Shown here: positions 8,909 through 17,611 of the stretch, one piece after another
How positions within the stretch are numbered: position 1 is the stretch's first letter
Layout of the letters: every line of letters starts with the position of its first letter
Source: a virus
DNA: 64,000 bases
Direction: 5' to 3' (one strand)
Virus record (IMG/VR): IMGVR_UViG_3300042691_037870
Location: 62,001-126,000 of that record
Position numbers and translations under genes: made by a program
Notes under the pieces: model-generated
What the model was told of the DNA's origin: nothing
Database searches by the model: none
Seen by the model: the letters and a program-made list of their open reading frames with translations, nothing else

Positions 8909-10114
8909 TTAAGATTCATTAGGCAATGACAAAAACACTTTATCATTATGTACACGATCAATTGAAACCATCACTGTATCACCCACATTAAAGAATTTTT
9001 TCTTGGTTTTAATTTCTTTCTGTGCAATTAATCCCACGATATCTTTCTGTAATTTTACAAGTGCTCCAAACGGTTGAATTGAAACAACTTCTCCACCGCG
9101 AATAATTCCAATGTTTTGTTCTTTAAACTCTTCAAGTTCTTTTCTTCTGAAAGAAGGATCTTCATCAGAAAGAATAATTTTCTTATCAGGTGTGATTTCT
9201 TTAATCCAAAACTCAATTTCATCACCTGCATTAAATTCAAAGTTCTTAAACTTATCTTTAAGAACAGATGACATTTTACTACTGTGAAGTAACCCTGTAA
9301 AGATTTCATCAAACTCAACAAAGATACCATACTTTGCAAGACCTGTAATAGTACCTGTGTATTTTTTCTCAACATCAAGTTCTTCAATTTTTGTAGGAAG
9401 AACGTGTGTAAGATATTTCTTATATGAAAATACAAATGTACTACTTTCAGTTAAGTAATCTTCAACCATCACAGGAACGGTTTTCCCAATCATACTATCA
9501 AAATCACGTACAATATTAGCAGCAGCAAGAGATCCTGGTAAGAAACCGTCAATGCCTTGAACTGAAATAATAAACCCACCTTGATTCTTACCTGTAATTT
9601 TTCCATAGTAAGCACTTGTAGGTTTTGCAATTTGTGAAAAGAATTCATCTTTAATATGTTTAAGATGTCCTTCATATAGTGAAACCTTTACATAAGGTTT
9701 TACCATTTCAACTATTGTACAATAATCTTGAGCAATAAAGTTTCTACGCCCTTCTTCATCAGATAAACTTAAGACAAGATCGCCTTCTGTAATTCCTAAC
9801 ATAGAAAAGAATTTCTTTTCTTGTTCTAAATTAATTACAGCATCAATAAATCCTGTTAGCGTTACATTAAGATTTCTTTCTTTACCAACTCGTACATCAA
9901 CGATTTTGTACATTTCGCCATTCTTAGGTTCTTTATTGGCTACTTCAGTAATATTTTCATAAAGCTTTGCAAGATCTTCTGCATATGCTTCATGACAATA
10001 TATGTTGGTTTTGTATTTAGAAGATAGTTTTTTGTTGGGAATCAACTTTCCATTTGTTGCAAGCACGTCCCACTCGAGCTCACTGAAAAAGTCATTTTGT
10101 TTTTTTAGTTCCAT
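8909..10114 (-). CDS. S1-repeat RNA-binding protein (ribosomal protein S1-like)
   Basis: 401 residues. Three S1/OB RNA-binding repeats can be read: about 166-232 (YYGKITGKNQGGFIISVQGI), about 250-318 (YTGTITGLAKYGIFVEFDEI) and about 336-399 (GIIRGGEVVSIQPFGALVKL), preceded by a divergent N-terminal region. The G.I.G....G.fV...G..GLl pattern is diagnostic. Host S1 has more repeats and binds mRNA leaders on the 30S ribosome, and it is especially important where Shine-Dalgarno sequences are missing, as in Bacteroidetes. A phage version could bias ribosomes toward phage mRNAs or bind phage RNA. It is flanked by its own terminator and sits inside the virion module. Confidence 0.85.
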   Translation of the reverse strand: MELKKQNDFFSELEWDVLATNGKLIPNKKLSSKYKTNIYCHEAYAEDLAKLYENITEVANKEPKNGEMYKIVDVRVGKERNLNVTLTGFIDAVINLEQEKKFFSMLGITEGDLVLSLSDEEGRRNFIAQDYCTIVEMVKPYVKVSLYEGHLKHIKDEFFSQIAKPTSAYYGKITGKNQGGFIISVQGIDGFLPGSLAAANIVRDFDSMIGKTVPVMVEDYLTESSTFVFSYKKYLTHVLPTKIEELDVEKKYTGTITGLAKYGIFVEFDEIFTGLLHSSKMSSVLKDKFKNFEFNAGDEIEFWIKEITPDKKIILSDEDPSFRRKELEEFKEQNIGIIRGGEVVSIQPFGALVKLQKDIVGLIAQKEIKTKKKFFNVGDTVMVSIDRVHNDKVFLSLPNES

Positions 10115-10156
10115 ATATTGAATTTTTGTATATATCTGAGATCAAATAGGCATTTT

Positions 10157-12871
10157 TTAACTTTCAAAAAATCCCATAGTCTTTTTACCCGCCGCACACC
10201 ATTTTCCTAAGTAAAGTACATATGCAAGATTTGATAAAGAAAGTCTTTCATATGAAGGCAAATCATCTTGAATAAATGGAAGTAATGCAGTAACAAAAGG
10301 TGCTGCATCAACAGTTACAGGTTGAGTTTTTTCAACACCTTCTATTGTGTATTTTAATGGAATTGTTATTTTAGGAATTGCGCCAAGAGGTTCAGAAGTA
10401 GTTATACCATCCACTATGACAGAACCTCGAATTCCTGTCGTGTGCCAAGATTCTTTAGAACCAACCATCTTAATTGAAAACGGCCATCCCGGATTAACTA
10501 TATAAACAAACGGGGCAGGACATAAACCACAAATTGCAATTCCTATTACAATTAAACAGATAGGATTAGGAATTACAGCAATAGGTTTCCAAATAATAGG
10601 AAGAGGTATTTTAATTAATGTAGTTGGAGTAGGTATTACAATCCCAATTGGCCAGTATAAAGGTAATAAGTTAACTATTGTTGCATTGTTACAATATTTT
10701 TTCCAATACTTTAAAGAAGTAACTGGCGGTGAATTAGGTCTTGGGTTTCCTGCGTAATTAATATCTTCAGGAGGTTCAGTTACATCTATTTCATTTTTTA
10801 CAGGCCACTTAATAAGAGTAACTTTATCACCGTTAATAAATGAGGAAGTTGGTGAACTACCTTCAGGTAATACACAACCACTTTTAACTATCATATCAAG
10901 ACGAGCAGGAAAACTATCAATATATGACTCTAACTCTTTAATTTTACTTAAGAGGTCATCATATTTTTTTTGTAAAGTATCATAAGCATTAACTGTAGAG
11001 ATACGTAAAGTCTCTATTTTATTACGGCTTTCAATCGGTAATCTTAATGCATGATAACCTAAATTTTTAGAATATTCAACAACTTGCTGATATACATCCT
11101 CTGATAAAATTCTTACTGTTTCAGGTAGATTACGATCCTTAGATTTTAAATCTTCAATTTCTTTTTCTACATTTCCAGCATCAGACTCTGGTTTTATACT
11201 TTCGCTTAAAGATAACGCTTTTAACAAAACACCATTTTCAGTATCGGGTAAACTACCCTCCCATATTCTAATTCCTGTGTCTACGTTAAAAATATAAGTA
11301 CCTACTTTGTTAGGATTAATTCTTAAAGATGAATAAGTAAATACAGAATTAGTATTAACCTCACGATCAATTTTTTGCGAGTTAACGCCATAACCAAATG
11401 GTGGGTCAATTTTTTGATCCCATAGACTTAAATAATCGCCTCCACACAATATATTATTTGTAAAAGGTTGAATTATGTCTCTCAATTCACTCAGAATTTC
11501 TTCTATGGGTTTATATGATTCTTTTTCAATTTTTTCAAAATTAATAAACACATATTTTTTAGCATCACCTTCTTTTGTTTTAATATCTGATACATCCACT
11601 CTTGCAAGGGCTGCTGTATCTTCTTCTTTAACATAAACACCGCCTTTTCCTTCTGCTAAAGATTGTAATTGTGCATTAATGTCTAATATTTGATTTGCAA
11701 TTTTAACTTGTTGTGTTATTAAATCAGTGGCTTGTTTTTTTACCTTGTCTGATAGCTTATCATTAACAATAACAGCGCCTTCCTTAGTTATCTTATCAAG
11801 AAAACTTTTGTTTTTATTATAAGTCTCAAAAAGTTTATCCTTTTGTTTTGCAAGTTCTGAAAAAATACCTGTGTATTTAGAAACCCCCATATACTGGCCT
11901 ACATAAATTCCTGAGATAATTTTTCTTACATATACTTCAGGTTCAAGCTTACCAATTTTATCTTTAAGATCACTAAGTTCAGCAATTTTTTGTTTTAGAA
12001 TTTCTGACTCTGCAAAAACTTTTGTAACTGTTTCATCCGGTGAAGGCTCTTCAATCATTATAAGATTATCACCTTTCTTTGTTGTGGACTTAACATATAT
12101 CTTTTTAATTACACCTTCCTTAACAGGTGAAGTTAAAACTTTTCCACCTACTTCTAAAATAGGTTCTCCACAGTTAACGCTATCTCCTTCATTTTTTAAA
12201 ATCTTAACGGTTGCTGTTTTAGTTTTTTTGTCAAGTAAATCTTTAGCACCTGAAAAAACTACAACAGTTTTAGGAGGTTTTTGTAAAGCATCTGCAGGTT
12301 CTACTTGAGGTGGTGGAGTAATAACCAATTCATCTGTAAAATCTAATTGCTCTACAGGTTGTGGTAATTGAATGTCACATTTTGCATCAATCGCCTCAGT
12401 AAGAGAAACGTCAGAAAGTATGTTTGGTGTTTCTTTTCTTATTTCACATTCTACTGAAACGTCTTGAATAACCTTTTCAATTTCTTCTGGGGAGTAGTTC
12501 GGTAAAATTGTAGTTGTATCAGCAGGACAAGCAGTAATGTCAATATCTTCTATAACAGAACTTCTTTCTGTAAAAGAAATAGATTCTTTATCTTCATCAT
12601 CAAAATTAGATAACGATCCTCCAGTATTCCCTACTGCATTATCTTTTGTTGTAAATGAAATGTTTGCAAGAGGGCCGTACTTTTCAGCTACAATAGACAT
12701 TAATTCATTAATATTTTTACCTTCTTCACCTGTAGGTATAAAAGGTACTCCGTCTATTCTTTTTGCTTTTTGCTTAATTTCATTAACTATCGCATCTGCA
12801 ACAGCCTTTTTACCACTTAAAGAACTAAGTAGTTGTTGAATATATGCTGCTCCTGCTGTTGGGTTTGCCAT
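10157..12871 (-). CDS. Large tail/baseplate structural protein with lipoyl-like domain
   Basis: 904 residues. The N-terminus is helical. Residues about 218-275 (TATVKILKNEGDSVNCGEPI ... TSPVKEGVIKKIYV) read as a biotinyl/lipoyl-type barrel-sandwich hybrid. The central part has long helices and coiled-coil-like stretches (about 280-420, 560-660). A very hydrophobic, Pro/Ile-rich segment follows near 735-790 (LLPLYWPIGIVIPTPTTLIK), which in a tail protein may be buried or may contact a membrane. It lies directly downstream of the gp5-like spike gene, so a baseplate or tape-measure-like virion role is inferred. I cannot name the family. Confidence 0.7.
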   Translation of the reverse strand: MANPTAGAAYIQQLLSSLSGKKAVADAIVNEIKQKAKRIDGVPFIPTGEEGKNINELMSIVAEKYGPLANISFTTKDNAVGNTGGSLSNFDDEDKESISFTERSSVIEDIDITACPADTTTILPNYSPEEIEKVIQDVSVECEIRKETPNILSDVSLTEAIDAKCDIQLPQPVEQLDFTDELVITPPPQVEPADALQKPPKTVVVFSGAKDLLDKKTKTATVKILKNEGDSVNCGEPILEVGGKVLTSPVKEGVIKKIYVKSTTKKGDNLIMIEEPSPDETVTKVFAESEILKQKIAELSDLKDKIGKLEPEVYVRKIISGIYVGQYMGVSKYTGIFSELAKQKDKLFETYNKNKSFLDKITKEGAVIVNDKLSDKVKKQATDLITQQVKIANQILDINAQLQSLAEGKGGVYVKEEDTAALARVDVSDIKTKEGDAKKYVFINFEKIEKESYKPIEEILSELRDIIQPFTNNILCGGDYLSLWDQKIDPPFGYGVNSQKIDREVNTNSVFTYSSLRINPNKVGTYIFNVDTGIRIWEGSLPDTENGVLLKALSLSESIKPESDAGNVEKEIEDLKSKDRNLPETVRILSEDVYQQVVEYSKNLGYHALRLPIESRNKIETLRISTVNAYDTLQKKYDDLLSKIKELESYIDSFPARLDMIVKSGCVLPEGSSPTSSFINGDKVTLIKWPVKNEIDVTEPPEDINYAGNPRPNSPPVTSLKYWKKYCNNATIVNLLPLYWPIGIVIPTPTTLIKIPLPIIWKPIAVIPNPICLIVIGIAICGLCPAPFVYIVNPGWPFSIKMVGSKESWHTTGIRGSVIVDGITTSEPLGAIPKITIPLKYTIEGVEKTQPVTVDAAPFVTALLPFIQDDLPSYERLSLSNLAYVLYLGKWCAAGKKTMGFFES

Positions 12872-12882
12872 ATCATATTTTA

Positions 12883-13662
12883 TTAAGGAACTGTTACTGT
12901 TACGTTATTTGATGTAGATGCAGTTTCTGCCGCTGCCGCTGCCGACGCATTAGCGCCTGGACTTGGTGGCCATTTTAAATCAACTGCTGCAGATAAAGAT
13001 TTTAAGAATGCCCATAGTGGTTCTGCGCCTACTGCACTAAAATTACCAACTGGCCCTAATTGTGTTAACGTAGTTCCGTTATAGATACAAGTTTGTGCAG
13101 TTGCTTCAATCTTATTTGCAGCTGTAATATTAATGTTATTTTGTGTTGTGATATTGCAGTCAGGACCTACAAGTTCAATAATACTTTGTGAGTCAGCGTG
13201 TTCAATTGTAATACTTACATCAGGATTAATTGTAATGTGCGATTTTTTAAAGTAAATTTCAAATCCCTTAGATGGTGTATAAAAAACTCTCATATCTTCA
13301 TCAACATCATACATAATTACATGTGAATTAAGATATGAATCTGCTATTTCATCTTTTACAGCTTGATTAATGTAAGCAAGTGAGTGCCATTCAGGGTTAT
13401 ACATTTCTCCTTCTGAAAATGTTACTCTTACAATAGCTTTGTTCTTTGGTATTGAAATATCACCAAATCCACCATCAGCTCCACCACCAAACATTTTTGA
13501 AGATCCAGGTGAAGCCCAAGGTAAATCTTGGGTTGGTATATCATTAAAGATACCAAAAACATTTACTTTACAACGCCCTTCTTGTAATGGGTCATTATTA
13601 TCAACAACTTCACCGTAGAAAATTCTACCTACAAGTTCATCTTTATTTAATCCTTTTATCAT
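12883..13662 (-). CDS. Baseplate central spike/hub protein, gp5/gpV-like
   Basis: 259 residues. The N-terminus has the OB-fold of gp5/VgrG/gpV proteins: VGRIFYGEVVDNNDPLQEGR followed by CKVNVFGIF and LPWASPG. After it, residues about 140-195 show alternating short strands (SITIEHADSQSIIELVG, NITTQNNINITAANKIE), the pattern of the trimeric beta-helix needle. The lysozyme domain of T4 gp5 is absent. The C-terminus is Ala/Ser/Thr-rich. It would puncture the outer membrane at the centre of the baseplate. It overlaps the upstream gene by one base. Confidence 0.85.
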   Translation of the reverse strand: MIKGLNKDELVGRIFYGEVVDNNDPLQEGRCKVNVFGIFNDIPTQDLPWASPGSSKMFGGGADGGFGDISIPKNKAIVRVTFSEGEMYNPEWHSLAYINQAVKDEIADSYLNSHVIMYDVDEDMRVFYTPSKGFEIYFKKSHITINPDVSITIEHADSQSIIELVGPDCNITTQNNINITAANKIEATAQTCIYNGTTLTQLGPVGNFSAVGAEPLWAFLKSLSAAVDLKWPPSPGANASAAAAAETASTSNNVTVTVP

Positions 13663-15422
13663 TATAAATCTGCTTTACCTAATGTTGTTTTTGGAATAAA
13701 TGGAGCGGTTAAATCCGCTTTACCAGGATTGGTACCTGCTTGCGCAAATGCTGTTAAATTTGTTTTTTGTGGAGATGATCTATTTACATTAGGTGCCTCT
13801 AAACTTGCATTTCCAATATTTGAGGAATCTGTAGTTATATCATTACCGCTATCAGCAATTGTACCAGCTCTACCTGCTACGCCTGGGTTAACAGGCACTG
13901 TTGTTAAATTTGCATTTCCTAAAGGCCCTCCAGCATTTGCATTGCTTTCAAAAGAAACTGATCCTAAATTTCCTGGAATTGGTATATTTCCTTGCATATT
14001 TCCTTGACCAATAATGTTTTGTACTAATTCTATTTCAGCTCCGGTGAGTTCAACTTTTTTTGCTATCTCAGAACCTATTGTAGGACTACTGTGTTTTCTT
14101 AATAGATTTTCTATAGCGCCTGCAGGGTTATTTAGTATATCTTGAGCTGAACCCAATAAACTTGTAGGAGATACTCCAAATGCATTTCCTAAAAGAAAGC
14201 TATTTACCTGATTTTTTACAAAGTCTGTTGCTGCTGCTTCTAATCCTTTAAGTGCTCGGCCGGCTAGTTGACCCAATAATCCACTACTATTGGGTAAACC
14301 ATTATCAGAATTAAATTGTTTTTGAGATTGGTCGCGCTGAAGTAACCCACTTCCAAAATCATCTTTTGCAGAAGCTTCATTTGCAACAGATTCAGGTATT
14401 ACTCCGTTTTCATTAGGAATTGGACTTGGGGTATAAATTGTTTTATTTGCGGCATCTTTACCATAATCACTATATGTGGCAGTGTCTTCAAGAATAGCAC
14501 CTAATAAACCATAAACATTTCTTTCACGAATTACATTTGTTTTAATTATAAGTTTATTTGTTGCCATTACATCAGGCGAAATCCCAACACTTTCTAAAAA
14601 AGGAGGTGCTTCAGTAAAAAAATCAATTTCGCATTGCTCAAAAGAAAATTTAACAAATGTAGCTGTAGACCACGGAACCGTAGGATCGTATAAACCATAT
14701 TGCTCTCTTTGATTTGCATTAGATAATCCAACGCTTGCTTTAAAAGAATCTATACGATTATTTACTCCATCAACAATTTTTTCTTTTGCTTTTGCAAATT
14801 TTGATTGTGGTTCATTTTTTGGCTGACCTGGTGAATTTGTAGTTTCACTTTTCTTTACCCCAAACTTCATAGGTCTAACTTCACTTACCACAATATTCAT
14901 TTTAAAATATCTCATGTGGTCAGGAACTGCCCATCTCATCCAATTTGCATCCCAAACAGCTTTACGATATAAGTCAATAATGTAATTCATTTTTAAATCA
15001 ATTGACTCTAAAGTTTCAATGGTTAACTTTTTATCTTTACCTCTCCAATTTTGAGCAGGGTCCATTTTCCAAGCATCTGCTAATCCACTTACTTTAACAA
15101 AATACCACGGGCATTCATTAATTAGTTGTTTAAAATGTTTTTCAAAAAGTAATATGTAATTAGCTCTTTTATATTCACCTCTATTTTTTAAGTAATTATA
15201 TGTAGAATAGATGTCTTTTTCAGGGTCTTGAGAAAATAGACCATGAGGTAAATCATTCATATCGTATAAATTATTTACGCTTCTTGTTGGAATCTCTACA
15301 AGCTGTATCTGAAACCCTACATAAGTAGGATCTTGATAGTCACTCATTGGACTCGGTGCTGTTTGATCCAAACTATTTCCATAGTTATGAAACTGCTTAG
15401 TAACTTTATCAGCGTAAAACAT
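13662..15422 (-). CDS. Tail/baseplate structural protein
   Basis: 586 residues. The first 300 are a folded domain with many aromatic residues (DANWMRWAVPDHMRYFKMNI) ending in a strand set. The rest is low-complexity, rich in Gly, Asn, Ala and Ser, and ends in a short imperfect repeat of type GKADLTAP. It lies between the gp27-like hub and the gp5-like spike. The KFSFEQCEIDFF pattern resembles the strand pairs of tube-like domains, so a tail-tube or hub-associated role is possible. The family was not recognised. Confidence 0.65.
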   Translation of the reverse strand: MFYADKVTKQFHNYGNSLDQTAPSPMSDYQDPTYVGFQIQLVEIPTRSVNNLYDMNDLPHGLFSQDPEKDIYSTYNYLKNRGEYKRANYILLFEKHFKQLINECPWYFVKVSGLADAWKMDPAQNWRGKDKKLTIETLESIDLKMNYIIDLYRKAVWDANWMRWAVPDHMRYFKMNIVVSEVRPMKFGVKKSETTNSPGQPKNEPQSKFAKAKEKIVDGVNNRIDSFKASVGLSNANQREQYGLYDPTVPWSTATFVKFSFEQCEIDFFTEAPPFLESVGISPDVMATNKLIIKTNVIRERNVYGLLGAILEDTATYSDYGKDAANKTIYTPSPIPNENGVIPESVANEASAKDDFGSGLLQRDQSQKQFNSDNGLPNSSGLLGQLAGRALKGLEAAATDFVKNQVNSFLLGNAFGVSPTSLLGSAQDILNNPAGAIENLLRKHSSPTIGSEIAKKVELTGAEIELVQNIIGQGNMQGNIPIPGNLGSVSFESNANAGGPLGNANLTTVPVNPGVAGRAGTIADSGNDITTDSSNIGNASLEAPNVNRSSPQKTNLTAFAQAGTNPGKADLTAPFIPKTTLGKADL

Positions 15423-15443
15423 ATTCTAAATTATATATCTTTT

Positions 15444-16988
15444 TTATCCCAACGGAGTCGGCCATTCACGTCTTGTCATAATAAATGTTTGAAACATGGT
15501 TGGGCCTGCATTTTCACCAGAGTTAACAGGTGAATAACTTGTACCTTCACCTGTGTATGTAAGTTTCATACCGTTTATCATATAATACCCACTATAAAAT
15601 TGATCCATCACAATAAAATCCTGATAAGAAGAAGCTTCTGTAACTTTTGCATCTTCTCCAGTAGCATCAGCCATTGCTTTCATTTTATCAGTTTGTGAAA
15701 TAAGAACAATGGGTATTTTTTCACCCATATAAATGTTAGGATTCCATCTTGTAACATTTACTTCAAGATATAACTTACGAGTTTCCAATAAGTTTCTTTC
15801 ATTATGTGCTTTTGCATAAATAAATTTATCGTGAACATTTGTACTTTGAATTCCTTTCCATACAAAACGATTTTGAGTTTTCCAATATTCTTCTTGAGAC
15901 GGTGATTTTCCACTTGCGTCCTTTTCATCTTCTTTCTTAGGAAATGTTCTACCTTTAAGAATGATTTTTTTATTCTCAGCTCCATCTGAAGTTTTTGGGT
16001 CAATAAAAATATCCCAATACTTTAAGCTTTTCATATCAAAGAATTGTACATGATACTTATATCCATACTGCTCATGTATTTTAGTACTTTCGTTAATCGT
16101 TTTATACTGGCGAACAAACATATTAGTTCCTTTTAAACTTCCAATGTTTGTTAGCATTTTAGCTGACTGTGTTTGCGATCTTTCAACTTTGCCTACATCA
16201 TTAGAATAAAAATCTCTAAAGAGAGTAGAATCTAAAATGCCTGCCGCTAATTGCCCATCACCTTCAAGCTGATTATTTACATTTATAAAGTTTAAGTGAT
16301 AATATACATCAATAAATACTTTATAAAAACTACGTTCATCTTTCCAAGATGCGCTTACAATGTCTTCAATATATTGTTCCCATGTACTACCCGGACAAAT
16401 CCAGGCTTGTGAATCTGCAGTAGAAGTTTCATTTGTGGCAAAACCTAATTCTAATTCTTTTGCAATATCTTGCAATACATTAAATGAATTTCCGTTATAT
16501 GATGTAATAATTTCATCTTTAATATGTGGTATGAATAATTCTCCAGTAATTGTAGTTGTACCACCACGATTCTCAATTCCACCACCACCAGATTGAACCT
16601 GTTTAATTATGTAATCATTACGAATAGGTTTAAAAGCATCATTCTTAGCACGAATAAAAACACTTAAGATATCACCGTCTTTAGGATATGATTGTGAACG
16701 AAACGCATCAGTTTTAACTAATGTAAATACTAGGGTGCATGTAGGGACAAACCCTGTTGCATCAATCCTAAAAGATTGAATTTCATCCGCATCAAAAACA
16801 TAGTTATTAATTGTAAGAAATGGGTAATCAACTCCAAGTTGGTTTTGATGCTGTTCACCAGTAGTTATACCTTTTTGTGTTTTAAGTTTATCACTTGTTC
16901 CTGTAAACACATCTTCTACTTCAAGACGGTCAATCTTGATTTTAGGATCAAATAGCGATCTTACAATGGTATTTTCGTCTTGTGCCAT
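15444..16988 (-). CDS. Baseplate hub protein, gp27/gpD-like
   Basis: 514 residues. Residues about 65-110 (YVFDADEIQSFRIDATGFVP, LVFTLVKTDAF, DGDILSVFIR) give the first beta-barrel of tail hub proteins of the gp27/gpD type, followed by an IIKQVQ strand, a helical section with NVLQDIAKELELGF, and a second barrel later (RKLYLEVNVTRWNPNIYMGE). In T4, gp27 forms the trimeric cylinder carrying gp5. The linkage here (hub, then spike two genes later) supports the call. Assignment is by pattern and synteny. Confidence 0.7.
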   Translation of the reverse strand: MAQDENTIVRSLFDPKIKIDRLEVEDVFTGTSDKLKTQKGITTGEQHQNQLGVDYPFLTINNYVFDADEIQSFRIDATGFVPTCTLVFTLVKTDAFRSQSYPKDGDILSVFIRAKNDAFKPIRNDYIIKQVQSGGGGIENRGGTTTITGELFIPHIKDEIITSYNGNSFNVLQDIAKELELGFATNETSTADSQAWICPGSTWEQYIEDIVSASWKDERSFYKVFIDVYYHLNFINVNNQLEGDGQLAAGILDSTLFRDFYSNDVGKVERSQTQSAKMLTNIGSLKGTNMFVRQYKTINESTKIHEQYGYKYHVQFFDMKSLKYWDIFIDPKTSDGAENKKIILKGRTFPKKEDEKDASGKSPSQEEYWKTQNRFVWKGIQSTNVHDKFIYAKAHNERNLLETRKLYLEVNVTRWNPNIYMGEKIPIVLISQTDKMKAMADATGEDAKVTEASSYQDFIVMDQFYSGYYMINGMKLTYTGEGTSYSPVNSGENAGPTMFQTFIMTRREWPTPLG

Positions 16989-17611
16989 TATTTAGTATTT
17001 AATCTATTCTTAATAAGTCTTGAAATAAATTCACTTTTAGATAGCGGCTTATCGCAGTCTTCATCTTGTTTTGTAACATTAGGTCCAAAAATAATCTTAC
17101 CATTTCTAACTTGTAATTCAGTATCTCCAAACCCAGCATAGTTAGGTGGTAATGCAGGCTGATTACCTTTAGATGGATCAGGTTTTCTTGGCGTGTCACG
17201 TTTATCAAATGTTCTAAAGTTAGGATCAACTGTTGATTTTTTCTCTGGGGTAATATATTGATCACGGATATCAGCCCTATCAATTTTTGATTCATTACCG
17301 GATCTCATGTTTCTTTCCATACTAGGTATATCAAACGTATATAAAGTTTCCCCTTCATCAATCGCAAAAGGGTTTGAGATTCCGTTAAATTTAAGAACAC
17401 CTTCCATTGAGTCGAGATAACCGTACATTTTTTGTGTAATTAAATCAGGCCTCATAACATCATCAGCGGTAACTAAATAATAAGAAATTACACTCGGATA
17501 AACACCCTCCTCGGATTTTACTAAATCTTTTTTTAGTAAGTCAACTATATCGTTACCTTTTTTATCTTTAATAAGAGGTTTACTGTCTACGGTTTTTGTA
17601 AAACTTAACAT
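16988..17611 (-). CDS. Baseplate wedge protein, gp53-like with LysM-type segment
   Basis: 207 residues. Residues about 40-95 (ISYYLVTADDVMRPDLITQK, LKFNGISNPFAIDEGETLYT) match the arrangement of T4 gp53 and gpX proteins: a low-affinity LysM-like module with a disordered linker. The C-terminal half is polar, with a PALPPNYAGFGDTELQVRNG stretch. gp53 staples wedges together around gp6/gp25. It overlaps both neighbours by one base. Confidence 0.6.
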   Translation of the reverse strand: MLSFTKTVDSKPLIKDKKGNDIVDLLKKDLVKSEEGVYPSVISYYLVTADDVMRPDLITQKMYGYLDSMEGVLKFNGISNPFAIDEGETLYTFDIPSMERNMRSGNESKIDRADIRDQYITPEKKSTVDPNFRTFDKRDTPRKPDPSKGNQPALPPNYAGFGDTELQVRNGKIIFGPNVTKQDEDCDKPLSKSEFISRLIKNRLNTK

